DNA from: Haliclona indistincta
Lineage: Eukaryota > Porifera > Demospongiae > Haplosclerida > Chalinidae
Reading direction: 5' to 3'
NCBI GenBank assembly: GCA_964017065.1
Contig: OZ024791.1
Span: 7,448,384 to 7,512,383, forward strand
DNA: 64,000 bases
Position 1 is the stretch's first letter. The number at the start of each line of letters is the position of its first letter. This document shows positions 34,471 through 46,249 of this stretch, piece after piece. Under the pieces are notes generated by a model. It had not been told where the DNA came from. It ran no database searches and saw only the letters and a list, made by a program, of their open reading frames with translations. Made by a program: the position numbers and the translations under genes.

Positions 34471-37400
34471 CTAAGAGGAGACGAGTATTGGCGCTGGAGG
34501 AGGAGGTGGAGCAGGAACACCCATTGCTACTGGAGGTGGAGGAGGGACACCCATTGCTACTGGAGGTGGAGGAGGGACACCCATTGCTGCTGGAGGAGCA
34601 GGAGGGGGAACAGCAACTGCGGGTGCTGGACCATTGGTTAGTGGTGGAGTGGGTGCTTGAGGGGGGACAGAGGGGTCTACAGGGTAAGACTGAGGACTGG
34701 GTGAGTATGCTGCACTGTGACGATAGTTGGACTCCACTAGCAGTGAGTTCCTGTATGTATTAGCTGCGGAAGATACAAATGGAGGTCAAAGAACACTACA
34801 AAATAGCTTCTCTACCTTGCAGCTGTTGGCGAGTATTATTGGCGGCATTAGAGCCAACACTGTCAACGTAATGAGCAGATGACCTATCGTTGGTCAGCTT
34901 GGGAGGAGACTCTCCGGGCATGAGAGGGCACAACAGAACGTCTTCTTCAAGCTTGCCCTTGCTGGCCTTTCGCTTCATCTACAGTAGGATCAGTACACAA
35001 TTGCTCATAGTGTGTGGTACATGAGTACCTTAGGAGCAGGTTCTGTTGGGTCTACAAACACAAATGATTTCTTAGCCTTCCTAATGGCGTCCACTTTCCT
35101 CTGAGCACAAGCTGGGCCGATCAGCAGAGAGAATCGCTCGCCAAGATAAGTCACAAGGAGCTCCTTGGCTGGAGGAATATTGAGCACTTTAGCAAGTGAT
35201 TCGTGAGTGAAATGAGAGTCCAGAGCCTGCAAAATGATAGTAAAATGCAGCTACTAAAACATCTCTATCTTGCTCACAATACAAGCTCCGTTTACACCAG
35301 TGTTCTTCAGCCTGTCTGCAAGGTCGTCCATCTCTATGTCACACAGCCACTCCATTATTCGGTGACAAGACCAGTGAAGCAGTTTGTAAGCTCCCTGCTC
35401 AGAAGAGAGGAAATCAAAACAAGATTCTTAGCAGAGTTACTCTACATACCCTCTGTGGATGTACTTTTAGATAGTTTTGGTCATATCCGGTTAGTCTGAG
35501 AAAACCACAAACTATAATGGTAGTAACTTAGTAAGAGTACACACACACCTGAATGCTTGTATGGCACGTTTCATGCTATTTCGATGGAATGGTGAAGTGA
35601 TTTCCAGTAGATTGAGGTCAGCCTGAAGGAGACAGTGCACACTATAAGTGACACTCTAGCTCATTGCTGTATTTGCTGACTTACCAAAGAAAGATTGTTT
35701 AACATGCGTCCGTCAATTTTGCCGTCCAAGAAAGCATGCTGGTATTGTGGCAGTCCAATATCAACTAACCAGCCTATAAGGACAATAAGAGATAAAGTGT
35801 AGTGCAATAATTATAAGGGAGAGTGTCTCACTCACCAGCCACCCAGTGGTGATCCAGAGTGGACAGGATTGTGGGAAAATCAGAAAGCTCGTCCTCTACT
35901 GCTAGACGAAGTTTCTTGCAGTGCAGTACACTCACGACACCAAGACGCTGCACAAGAAATCTAAATCAAAACCTACTTCAGTTAAAATCCTTACCTGAAG
36001 GTCCTCTACATTAGCTGATATCGAGGCTAGCCTCTCTCCTGTTCCCACTAGTTGACTGATAATGTCAGCGTATGCCTCCAGCCCGATACTGGTGATCCAG
36101 TCAGCAAGATCGGAACCAGCCAGAGCATTGAAGTGAGCTGCCCTTGGACTGCAGAGGAGGAGACAGCTGACACACTACTACAGTTACAGACAGGCACACA
36201 AATAAATATTGAAGGAGGATGAGACTGTGTAATTTTAGCGCTGAAACTGGTTCATGTTACCAGCCACATCAATCTCCTTGAGTTACAGTGAGTCAATAGA
36301 CACAAACACTGGTAACATTAGAACAAGTTTGAGAATGCTACACACTACAGTGCTTCCTACCAACTAAGGAGTCACACAACTCACTGTTGAGACAGTCCTG
36401 AAGCTGCGTCAAGCTGCTGGTTTTTAGAGCCAGCCTTCTTTCTACAATGAGAGCCGACAATAATAACTAAGAAAGCAATATCTCTTTAGCTACCCTACCT
36501 GCTGAAAGCTTTGGCAAAGGACTCCTTGAAGCTTCTCCGAGTGCCTTCGTTGCGTTTGAATGATGCAGTTCCACGTCTGAGGACAGGCTGGGAGTGGTTC
36601 TGACGTGTCAGGCTCTGTGACAAGAGAAATAAAAAATCACTCTCTCCCTTTCTCCTTCATTTCCTTACTTGTGATCTAGAGTCACTTCCTCCCGAGGAGC
36701 TGTCATTAAAAGAGTTAGTCCTGTGATAATCTGCTGGATCATAAGTGCGTCGTTCTGTCCTGTTTCTCTGTACCTCAGCCAACTGGAGAAGAAAGACACA
36801 AAGGATCCATTTGGCATTCACTCAACAGCTAATGAGCAGTGCCTGCTTTGAGCTACACATTGCAAGTTGTGCGGCTACATCATGTGCAACAGCTCTCTAC
36901 TTTATACAAAACACGCCATTATGTATACTGTTTGATTACTATCATCAGTTCATCTGCACTGTATACACATCAGTAACTCAGTACAGTAATAGTTCAACTA
37001 CCTAAGAAAGCTGCCCTCTTGGTAACTGTAAACACATGATACCAAACGCCTCTAGTCACAGACTACAGAAGACAAGCATGTATGGAAGGTCCACTACTGA
37101 GTGTAGTAGGAAAGCTCCCTTTTTAGGTTCCAACATCACTACTTCTCAACTAGACTACACCCACGCCGTACACATTAAATCCTCATTGTACACTGCACGA
37201 TCATGTAACACACCCATTATTGATTAGTCTACAGGTGTGTAACGATCTCACAATCGACAAGCTCAATATAGCGTTGTAGAGTCTACAATAATGGGATAGT
37301 GAACGATTAGAGACATCATCTGTGCCTGTCGCGAAACAGTGCTGCTACAACTTGACTACATGTAACTGTGAAGGCTAATAAAACAATTCCGTACGAGTGT

Positions 37401-40400
37401 TGCTATGAAGCTGTTGTTGTTGAGCAGTAGTAATCTAACCCTGGCTATTATTTTCCTTGAAATGAGGTAAGGTTACAGTGGGAGGTAAGGGGACATACCA
37501 TAGCGTGCTATGACAGTGTCGCTATGTATGTGTCACCTAGCAACTTGAACAATGCACGTACAGTTTATAGACAGACACAAATTAGTAAGTTCTCTTATCA
37601 GGAAAAGCCCACTAGTGTTTGCTTGGTATACATTCTCTCTCTCACATGGGGCACTACGCTGACCATTTTAGTAAGTATTCCAACAATGCTTGTACAAACA
37701 GTGACAGAGAACCAACTAATGATGGAATGCAGACCACAAGAAACAGGTGAACTAGCATGAATTACACGCTCAATTGAGCATCATACACGAGATATGTGCA
37801 TTAGTCAACATTGTCATAGTGTTTTCACTGCTGTAGACATGCTTATGGCTATACTGGATCATTTGCACAACATCATTTGTAATCGATATCTCATATGTAC
37901 ATCTAACTAGTCATGATGACCCTCCAAATCACAATTACTGAAATTACACGTCAAAATGCCTTGTATTAGAGTCACTTCCTGATAAAGAGATCTCAAGCAA
38001 CACTGAGTACTTTGCACGCATGGTTAGTTTGACGACAACATATTTACATGTCATAGTACATACAGAGAGATTCCAGGGACATTGATTAGGTGAAACTATT
38101 CCAAGGAAATATGTCCTGTCAAAGTGTGCGTGATGACATGAGCAACTTCAAAGATGTTCCAATCTACATGTCGATCAGCATATAACAAACACAAGCACAC
38201 ATCGCGTCTTTGCAAGGAAAAGTACCAGCCAATATTTTTGTGAATAGGTGTTAATGTATTAATACAAGTGTGTTGCCTATAGTGTAGTGACTGTGTGTGC
38301 TCATGTGATGACTATACCAGTAGAATTGCTCTATAATTTGAGTTCTGTGTATTGTAATGTGTTTGTGTACAAATGCACTAACTCACACTTGATTCAAGCC
38401 GTGTATACAATTACTTTCCCTTGTTGTTGTGCATGTACTGTACTAGTCCCGACTGATTTGAAAACAAGGAATGGAAGAACTAAAGCTTTTCAATATACTG
38501 TAGTAGCTCCTGTAAACACAGATGCAATGCACCAAAACAGCCAAGCAAAAAATTAATGCACAGTGTAGCAGCTGGCACCCAAGGAAACACACCCCCTACT
38601 GAGCGGCTAAACAGCCCAACACTTATCTATCAAAACACATTAAGTGGTTTATAATGAAATTCACACCTGCAGTATGTGTACAGTTGGTATGATGTGTATT
38701 ACAAGAGTAAGCGGAATTACCAATTAGCACATAACTGGAAGTTCTGTGTACATGTATTGAATGATGTAAGGATGGCTTCTAGACACCATTAGTGCTGCAG
38801 CCTGTCTGAAACTACCCTATCATGTTCTGAACAAGACACAAGAATGTTCTCAAAACTGAAACAGTGATTACACTAAATTTACAGTACTACCGAGACACAA
38901 CAACAGAGACACAGTTTACTGTAGCATTGCATTACTGTGGTCTTGACCTACACAGAAACCAGTCAATAGAATACATCTCTACAGCTTCAATTGGACAATA
39001 TCCAGTAACACTTCACTCATTACACTATCAATTTCTAAACTCATTCACTTGCACACATTCCCTCCCTCACCCTTCGCTGCAGGTCAGAGATGCTGGTTTT
39101 CAATGATCCGTTTTCAGTCTTAGCGGTCTCAAGCTGTTGCTCCAATGACTCAACCTGTCGCATCAGAGTGTCCTTGTCTCGCTGCAACTGACCAGAAAAC
39201 GGAGACCCCTGCATGGAAGGAAAGAATAATTAACCACCTGTGATACCACAATGGCTCTGCCTGATCACACAATCAGCTGGAATCAATCAACAGCAACAGG
39301 TATAGTCTAGTCTATTATATACACTGTAACTAGTATGGTAACTGGGTAGTTGATTTAACCATAATACTCTACAATGGATATACACACAGAGAAGCACTGG
39401 CTACCATATTGTTGTTACACTATTGTACTAAAACAGCACTCAGATTCTACTGTGATGGTAACACTTGAAGAGGTATGCAAGCTCAGTCTAGTAACCTGAA
39501 CCACTGCAGGAGTCAATGATTTTGTTGTTATGATGCTATTAAATTTCTCTGAAATTTAGAAGCCATTATAGAAAGACCACAAAGTCAAGCAGCTTGGCTC
39601 AGTCAGGACTCAAACTCATTATAATATAGCCCATACAGAGCTGTAAGCAGCGCAGCAGCAGGTCTATGCTTCTAGCTGGGAATTTCCCTAAGTTGCTAGA
39701 CTTGTTGTATCTTTCCAGCTGTTATAGTGGGCTGCAGGCAACAAGCTCCTACTCAACAGCATTCTTCTGGCTACAAGAATTGTAAAGCAAGGCGTTGCTA
39801 ATAATCGTTAGTAGCTACAAGCAGGCAACGAGCTCTCTGCATACATGTTTCTTTGGCTACGAGACTTGTAAAGCAAGGCGTAGCTAACAGCCGTTAGCAA
39901 GCAACACAGCTCTTGACGACAACACGTTTAGTGCACGTTTAGCACGTTTCACGTCAGCATGCGTCATGATAAACAAAATTTTTTAACGAATTATTCACAA
40001 GAGCAGAGATCAAAGCATATGCACAATTTGCTGGCGACCAAGTTGAATAGAGAAGACCGTGAGAAACGAGAGATTTTCCTCAGATGCATATTATTACACT
40101 TGACAAGAAGCCCAACAATCTCTAGTCACTGTATAGTAGTATGGGGGAGTACTGTATCGTGGTAACCACAATCGAATTCACAATTTGAACACTAGAAAGA
40201 TACAATTCCCCTTCTATCCCCCTCTCTTCAATTCTTCCACTCCATAATCTCCCTCTCTCTGCTCAGTTTCATATCACGTGCACATACCCGAGGGTCACTG
40301 CTCAGCCAGTTGATCAGGTACTGGCGTGTCTCTGTCGGAATATCTTGACGAGGGTCTCGCTCAATGGGTGTGTCTGTAGGAACAGTCTGAGCCAGGGTAG

Positions 40401-40854
40401 CTAGCTTATCACAGAGAGAGGACACACGGCTGCCCAGTGACTCGTGTCCAAATGTGGTCGCCCCTCCATCAGGAGGGCTGCAATGGAAAAGGCGGGAGAG
40501 TAAGTTTTGCGGCCTCCATGCATGTACAGTGTGAACCACATGGGCGGGTACATGTGGTGTGCGCGCTTATTCAACAGCACAAACATGCAGCTGCACATGT
40601 AACACGAGAGAGAAGCACCATAACATATCTGCTGTTTTTAGCTCCACGAGCAAAAACAAGCCGTACACGCACGCAGCAGAGATACATGTGTACAAGTACA
40701 GCGTGTATGCTGTGCACGTCACGTACCTTCCGATAAGGCGATCCATTTTTTTCAAGGCGTCTGATAAGAGGTCTGAGGTAGAATCTCCAATAACAGCTAC
40801 TCTGGCTGTTTCTATGTCCAGACTGTACCTTTTATCGTGCTCGAGGCGTGCCAT
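34471..40854 (-). CDS. PPFIBP1: Liprin-beta (coiled coil plus three SAM domains)
   Basis: Start ATG 40854 (MARLEHDKRYSLD), then DSTSDLLSDALKKMDRLIG, like the vertebrate N-terminus. The exon at about 40490-40240 has SLCDKLATLAQTVP and ETRQYLINWLSSDP. Exon 39210-39085 is coiled coil (LQRDKDTLMRQVESLEQQLE). C-terminal exons give SAM1 (GSDLADWITSIGLEAYADI, about 36110-36060; RLGVVSVLHCKKLRLAVEDE, about 35950-35895), SAM2 (WLVDIGLPQYQHAFLDGKID, about 35770-35720; SPFHRNSMKRAIQAF) and SAM3 (ALDSHFTHESLAKVLNIPP, about 35225-35170; RFSLLIGPACAQRK). Liprin-beta pairs with liprin-alpha as an adhesion or synaptic-type scaffold. After SAM3 there is a Pro-rich tail (PPPPPVAMGV repeats, 34640-34475) that I do not recall in vertebrate liprin-beta. 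Introns up to 2.3 kb are unusually long for this window. Confidence 0.88.
36780..39060. other. Long liprin-beta intron; nothing else recognised
   Basis: About 2.3 kb between the exon near 36775-36660 and the coiled-coil exon near 39210. Short ORFs occur on both strands but show no domain or compositional support. The sequence is AT-rich with scattered TGTACA-type words. Confidence 0.45.
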
Positions 40855-41767
40855 ATGAATACACTCGTGGGAGCACCGGTAGTGAGTATAATCGCGTCTG
40901 TATAAAACTGCTTCCAACAACACGGGGAAACCGCAGGAGATTCTAATTCTCGGGAAAGGCGTTCCCCAAAACACTGTAAACACAAAGAGATCCGCCAAAA
41001 CTAGTTAGCACCTCTCAGCTAGCTCGCTGTAGTTGCTGCTGCCGCGTGGTTTGTGCAGCTGCACGCGTTACTTGGACGGTATTAGTAGTAGGTATGCAGG
41101 TGTTGTGTTTGCACGCAGCTTATAACTCAGTGATTAGTGTAGCAGCCAAACTATGCGGCTTATGATAAAACATGATCTCATGCCCCTAGGTAACACAAGT
41201 GCAAGAACGCTTCAAGCGAATTACATGTGTACGCAATGTGCTCGTGGAGTGCCTGGAATACCAACATCATGCTGACCAGCATGTTGGGCTCTGTTATCCT
41301 ATTTTCTCTGTACTTCAAAATGCAATTATACACTGCATTCTTCAGATGTGTATGTACATGTGTGTACGAATTAAATTGCCAGTTAGTACTTGGAATGTAA
41401 TCACTCACCCGTCCTTGAGTATAAAGTATGAAACCGCTATATTGTAACTCCAGCTGACTGACCTGGAAGCTATTAGAAATTTCTTTTGCTTGATCATTGT
41501 TCAAAAGGTGATGACATCAAAAATGAACAAGCTGCACTACTAAATCAAAAGTTGTCTCTGTGTGGTGTCTGGTTGAAGTGTTGTCTTCCACCAACTAATG
41601 CTGCTACAGTGACGTGTTTTATTTGGTTTGATCCCTTGGAACACATGTTGTGAGACACAGCAACAGCTGATGAGCGTATTATCTTCAAATTCAAACTTCC
41701 CGCGGCGCAAAGTTTTAATTTAAGCGGGCACCAGTGTTGCGCATGTGCATAAACCACGTGGAGCAAA
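40855..41767. other. Intergenic region with one unassigned minus-strand exon candidate
   Basis: Lies between divergent liprin-beta and RCL1. A minus-strand frame from ATG at 41504 (MNNDQAKEISNSFQ) has a plausible donor after it (CAG/GTCAGT) and is about 260 bp upstream of RCL1 in opposite orientation, so it could be a first exon. I could not connect it to a convincing second exon or recognise a family. Confidence 0.25.
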
Positions 41768-42865
41768 ATGGCTCGTTTCGAAGGATGTAACTTCTTTCGA
41801 CAGCGTCTGGTGCTAGCTACTCTTACTGGACGCAGCGTACACATCGAGGGCATTAGAGAGAACGAGAATGAACCTGGTTTACTAGAGTATGAAGCAAGTT
41901 TCATAAGATTGCTGGACAAACTCACAAATGGATCGAAAATTGAAGTCAATGAGACAGGAACCAGTCTGTTCTATCAACCTGGTGTTCTACTAGGAGGCAC
42001 GCTGGAACACGCCTGTAGCTCACTAAGATCAATCGGCTACTTCCTCGAACCACTCATGATGCTGGCGCCCTTTTCAAAACAACCATTAAGAATCACTCTT
42101 CGAGGATCAACCAATGGGCTACACGATCCGTCAGTAGACTACTACAGCATGTGTGTACTACCACTGCTCAAGAAACTGCTAGTGGGTGGGCAAGACATCA
42201 GCCTCAAGATAACCAGAAGGAGAATATTCCCTGCCAGCGATGGTGAAGTGTTTTTCACCTGCCCCACGATTAGAAAAATGCGACCGTTCACACTGGAGGA
42301 AGAAGGAAAGACCAAACGAGTTAGAGGGATTGCTTACTGTATGCGTGTGAACCCAGGTATGGCGAACAGGATGGTGGATTCAGCTAGGGCAGTGCTAAAC
42401 AACTACCTACCTGATGTGTACATCAATACTGACTGTGTATCAGGGAATAAGGCCGGCAGCACTCCTGGGTATGGACTTATACTGGTTTCAGAGAGCAACG
42501 AGGGCATCATACATGCTTCAGAGGGCATCTCTCTTACACCAACAGACTCGAACACTAGTATCAATCTACCAGAGGATATCGGACAAGACACTGCTGTTAG
42601 ACTTGTTGAGGAGATATGTCGCGGAGGATGTGCCGATACTGTGAGCCAGTGTTTACCATTGCTGTACATGGCATTGGGACAACAAGATGTCTCGAAGGTC
42701 AAGCTAGGACAGTTGTCACCATACACCATACAGTTTCTTCGGCATCTTGATGACTTTTTGAAACTGCGCTACAAAATATCATCAGATGTGACAGAGGCAA
42801 GAGAAACAGTCACTCTATCGTGTGTTGGAGTTGGTTTCTCGAACATTAGCAAAGGAGTAAGATAA
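41768..42865 (+). CDS. RCL1: RNA 3'-terminal phosphate cyclase-like protein RCL1 (18S rRNA processing)
   Basis: Single-exon gene of 365 residues, close to the usual RCL1 length of about 370. Start MARFEGCNFFRQRLVLATLT and the segments LPLLKKLLVGGQ, KKMRPF-like (RKMRPFTLEEEGKTKRVRGI), RMVDSARAVLNNYLPDVYI and GLILVSESNEGI are typical of RCL1. It belongs to the cyclase fold but acts in nucleoli with BMS1 in early 40S assembly and does not perform cyclisation. Lack of introns among intron-rich neighbours is notable. It is tail-to-tail with FN3K copy A, with only 39 bp between stop codons. Confidence 0.95.
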   Translation: MARFEGCNFFRQRLVLATLTGRSVHIEGIRENENEPGLLEYEASFIRLLDKLTNGSKIEVNETGTSLFYQPGVLLGGTLEHACSSLRSIGYFLEPLMMLAPFSKQPLRITLRGSTNGLHDPSVDYYSMCVLPLLKKLLVGGQDISLKITRRRIFPASDGEVFFTCPTIRKMRPFTLEEEGKTKRVRGIAYCMRVNPGMANRMVDSARAVLNNYLPDVYINTDCVSGNKAGSTPGYGLILVSESNEGIIHASEGISLTPTDSNTSINLPEDIGQDTAVRLVEEICRGGCADTVSQCLPLLYMALGQQDVSKVKLGQLSPYTIQFLRHLDDFLKLRYKISSDVTEARETVTLSCVGVGFSNISKGVR

Positions 42866-42904
42866 ATATTTATTTATTAATTTTTGTATGAAATTAAAAT
42901 TTTG

Positions 42905-44181
42905 TCAAGAGATGAGTTCTTTTAAACAACTGATTGTCTGAGAGCGATAAGATGAGCCAAAATGGTTCCTGAAAAAAATGACAAAATTAATAGTGATGAA
43001 GAAGAGGAATTGAGCAGATCATACCAGTGATTGAGGTAGTGGAACAACAGGTACAGTTTATGGCGTTGTTCAAACCCATCAGGTTTTGGGATGATGCTGT
43101 GATACGCATCATAGAACTGTCTCGTGAACCCACCAAACATCCCAGCAATGGCAAGATCAAACTCATGATGACCATAGAAACATGCTGGGTCAAACATCAC
43201 TACATGAATACAGAGTTACACATTATTCACACAAGTTACTATTCGTGCACTCACCCGGGCCGTCCTTTGTCTCTGCTGCATTGCCGGACCAAAGGTCGCC
43301 ATGGAGTAAAGATGGCTCTATGTTCAAACCCTTGAACATTCCTGGCAGCTTTCTCTGTAACAGTGACCATAGTTCCACGACCTCTTTGTCCCCATACTAT
43401 GCACCAATGAGAGATTTTACAACAAACAATATCCACTTCTTGCATGTTTACCTCTTTCTCGATAAGGTTAATTTGAGATTGAAGACGATATCTTGAATAG
43501 AATTCCTAGATCGATAACTATAAAACATACTATGAGAATATATCAGGTCACATACCACCCAGTTGTTAGACCAGTCATTGGGCATGGGAATGAACCCACA
43601 GCATGTGGTAATCTCAAACCCAAACCTGTCCACATACTGAGGCCCAGTCTGGCTATGAACTGACGAGGAGTCTGTTTTAAGAGAGCAATTGTGTAAATGT
43701 AGTCTGAAAAAAAGAGAACTGATGTGTAACTTGTAGCCAACATGACATTAGCATACTTCGCTAGTTGTTCACCAAATAATCTCATGTACTGGTTAAGTGG
43801 TTGCATGTCCAAATGCTCCATAATAAACATCCATCCCTCTCCATTGAGCCCTGTGAGTATCTGACGATTCGGAGTACTGACCAGTTAGCTATTAGCTATC
43901 GCTGCTTACCTTCATTGGTTTAGGCACAGTTACCATTCCTGTATCTAGTATCTTATTCAACCCAACGTACTCTCCATCATACATTATCTTAGCCTTGGGT
44001 TTATACACAATGAGACATGGCAGCATCATTCAGTAGTTGCCTTTTGGTCTTTGTTGCGCTTCACAAACACTCTTCCTGACTCTGTTTCATAGCTCTGTCC
44101 ATCACTGATGCAGCCTCCACTACACCTGCCTAGCGAAACAACTCGGGAGGAACCTAGCTCCTTCTGTAGCAACGCCTCCAT
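42905..44181 (-). CDS. FN3K: Fructosamine-3-kinase, copy A (intact)
   Basis: Complete spliced gene of roughly 300 residues, seven exons. Start ATG 44181; exon 1 gives [20 protein letters not shown] and [12 protein letters not shown] 47-bp GC-AG intron leads to [19 protein letters not shown]. Then come [20 protein letters not shown] (about 43848-43790), [36 protein letters not shown] and [14 protein letters not shown]. The catalytic loop is [16 protein letters not shown] (about 43300-43255), followed by [20 protein letters not shown] and [16 protein letters not shown], stop at 42905. These match FN3K/FN3KRP, cytosolic kinases that phosphorylate sugar-lysine adducts so that they fall off proteins. 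All kinase motifs are kept. It is divergent from EEP gene A across about 190 bp. Confidence 0.93.
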
Positions 44182-44374
44182 GACAGCACGTGTTGAATGG
44201 GCGTGACTAAAATAAATTAAAATTTTGGCGCGCTAAAATTTAAGGCGGAATTTTAATTTTGTTGAGTCTGTGCAGCTACGCCGTTGACCAGCAAAAGGTA
44301 AAAAAAAACTTAGTTCATACAAACGGTTTGGCATTCTCTGTTACTGTCCAGGTGTTTGATCAATTAATGCAGAG
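44182..44374. promoter_or_regulatory. Divergent promoter FN3K-A / EEP-A with E2F-like site
   Basis: 193 bp between the start codons. Contains AAAATTTTGGCGCGCTAAAA followed by TTTAAGGCGGAATTTTAATT, a near-palindromic AT/GC block with an E2F-like TTTGGCGCGC. The same block occurs between FN3K and EEP in the other two cassettes (about 52950-52995 and 58322-58365), so it was duplicated and has been retained. Confidence 0.55.
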
Positions 44375-45298
44375 ATGGATGACTCATTTGACATGCGATT
44401 ATTGAAAAAAGAAATAGATTCTGTATCTGAATCGTACATTAAGGTCTTGCTGTGGAATATATGTGGTGATACAAAAGCTGGATTCACTAAAGCTCGTAAA
44501 GATATTGTACCACCAATAGTAGAAAGCATCAATCCAGATGTCCTTTTACTACAGGAGACTTGCAATCGATCTCTGGTTAAATCCATCATGAAAAAATTGA
44601 GGAGTGCAACTAGTCGAGACTATAGAAATGCTCCAAGAGATGTGGGCGAGACGAAAGTCATATACGATGCAAATAAGTACGACTGTCTCCTTAACGCTGA
44701 AAAGATTTTTGCTCAAGAAGAAGAAAAATTGTCCTTGAATGATATGCTATGGAAAGCAGTGGAAATTTTGACACTCGCAGCAGAAAGCACAGAGGAGGAA
44801 AAATCAGTTTACGATATACTTATTAGGCAATGCATCAGTGTAGCTTGTTTTAGGAAACGGGATTCTCCTAAAAGTCCTGTGGTGATTTTCATATCATTCC
44901 ACAATCATAACCAAAGCGAAAGTGATGTCCAGGCTAGATACGTAGAAGAACTCAGTGAACTGGTGTCGATAATAAGAGAGCTGACACGATGTGAGGTGCT
45001 AGTTGGAGCAGATTGCAATCAACAGCTGATCTATCCTTGTCCCTGCCCTTCTGCCTATCCTTACCATACTGTTCTTGATTACACACCAACAAGACGATTA
45101 AAAAGCGGACAAATAGACTACTTCATACTAGATCCACCTGACTTTCCTGTCCAGCAACACGATCTTTTAAAACTCATTGAATGTACAACTTGCTCACGTC
45201 TTACTGATGAACAGATCACTTACTGGAAACGTGTTCTTAATCATGATCCTCTGGTGTGCAAAATTGGAGTGTACCATAGTAAAACAAGAAAACTATGA
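44375..45298 (+). CDS. EEP-fold (DNase I-like) hydrolase, copy A
   Basis: Single open frame of 307 residues. Motifs in the order of endonuclease/exonuclease/phosphatase proteins: Asn28 in VLLWNI, Glu61 in PDVLLLQET, His176 in IFISFHN, Asp213 and Asn215 in GADCNQQL, Asp248 in QIDYFIL, and His290 in LNHDPLV. The last motif is usually (S/x)DHxP; here the Asp before His is Asn (Asn289). No signal peptide or membrane helix, so it is probably intracellular. The substrate (DNA, RNA, nucleotide linkage or inositol phosphate) cannot be told. The region 63-160 is family-specific. It is divergent from FN3K-A and 95% or so identical by eye to copy D at 58490. I do not recognise a named vertebrate orthologue. 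Confidence 0.75.
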   Translation: MDDSFDMRLLKKEIDSVSESYIKVLLWNICGDTKAGFTKARKDIVPPIVESINPDVLLLQETCNRSLVKSIMKKLRSATSRDYRNAPRDVGETKVIYDANKYDCLLNAEKIFAQEEEKLSLNDMLWKAVEILTLAAESTEEEKSVYDILIRQCISVACFRKRDSPKSPVVIFISFHNHNQSESDVQARYVEELSELVSIIRELTRCEVLVGADCNQQLIYPCPCPSAYPYHTVLDYTPTRRLKSGQIDYFILDPPDFPVQQHDLLKLIECTTCSRLTDEQITYWKRVLNHDPLVCKIGVYHSKTRKL

Positions 45299-45697
45299 CA
45301 TAATTATTATACTAAGGACAGTTTTATTATGCATGTACTAGTAACGTTTTAGGTGATTGGTCAGCAGTATTCAGTGATAGAGAAGATGCGGATCCGGATA
45401 AGAATGAAACAACCTGTTTATGATTCCATGAAGCTTTCGGTCGCCACCCAGAATCCAGCAATGAGAAAATTTGAACTTAAGCTGAAGTTAAAGTTCCGAA
45501 AATTATTTGTCATAGAAATAATGCCATCAGCGTTTTAACATTCTCTCTGTAGAAATGATATAACAGTAGCTGGCTTTTCAGAAAAGAAGTTGGTATGCTT
45601 GTTGCTCCACTAGACACATTCTTGCAACACGTCCATGACACATGAGCCTTTTCTTCATTTTGTCATGAAATAATTAATTTTCAAGAAGAGACCTCTT
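45299..45697. other. 3' flank of EEP-A, paralogous to 59423-59815
   Basis: Aligns with the 3' flank of EEP-D (GATTGGTCAGCAG, ATGATTCCATGAAGCT, CATGAGCCTTTTCTTCATTTT). The plus frame at 45353-45538 is not maintained in the paralogue and is not called. Confidence 0.6.
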
Positions 45698-45701
45698 TTA
45701 A

Positions 45702-46249
45702 GGTGGCGGTGCACTTAGTTAATATTCAACACCCACGCAACGTGCGTTTTATTAATAACTAGACTTTATAACTACAGCGATTTACATAACAGTATGGGGG
45801 AAATAATACATGAAGCGTCTGTGGCTGCTATCTCGACTGTCGAGCAATAGATCGACGCGCTTCAAACGCAGCAGCATCTTGCCCACAGACGTATAGAGCG
45901 AATTTCCGTAATACGATCCAGAAATTTTTTTAAAGAATATTTTCTGGTCTAGGCTTGTTGTTTTGCAGGGTTAGCAAGTGAGTATCGAAAAATCGCTCTA
46001 TACGTCTGTGCGCGCTGGAATTTTAAAGCTGTAAACGAAGTTCTTTCCGGAGCGAGCAAGCCGAACTGGGGATAACAGCCACAGACCGGTCTTTACTGGG
46101 CGAGATCACTTTTAATACTTCGTGACTGAAACTTGCTATAATCTATGTTTATCGATAGACAAAACAAAATGCATACTGGAGCACGCCTGTACAAAATACC
46201 ATTGTACACAAAGCCATGAATCTCATTAAATTGCCACACCACCACCACC
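45702..46249. mobile_element. TTAA-flanked (piggyBac-like) non-autonomous element
   Basis: 548 bp starting GGTGGCGGTGCAC and ending CACACCACCACCACC, imperfect inverted ends. It is flanked by TTAA at 45698-45701 and 46250-46253. The empty site is visible in the paralogous FN3K 3' end at 59811-59817 (CTCTTTAAACAACTAATT). The interior has an inverted pair around CGCTCTATACGTCTGTG (about 45892 inverted, 45988 direct). No transposase. Confidence 0.8.

Noticed and set aside
36745..39106. Several plus-strand frames of 60-90 codons inside liprin-beta
   Set aside because: They lie in a long intron, lack domains and splice partners, and overlap the coiled-coil exon on the opposite strand at the right end.
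40567..40998. Minus-strand 143-codon frame reading through the liprin-beta first intron
   Set aside because: Only the part before about 40730 matches liprin-beta; the remainder is intron read-through.
44375..45298. EEP genes as LINE endonuclease domains
   Set aside because: No reverse transcriptase follows any copy, the frames stop right after the HDP motif, and each sits in a constant position beside FN3K. Family-specific residues do not recall APE-type LINE endonucleases, though a search is needed to exclude it.
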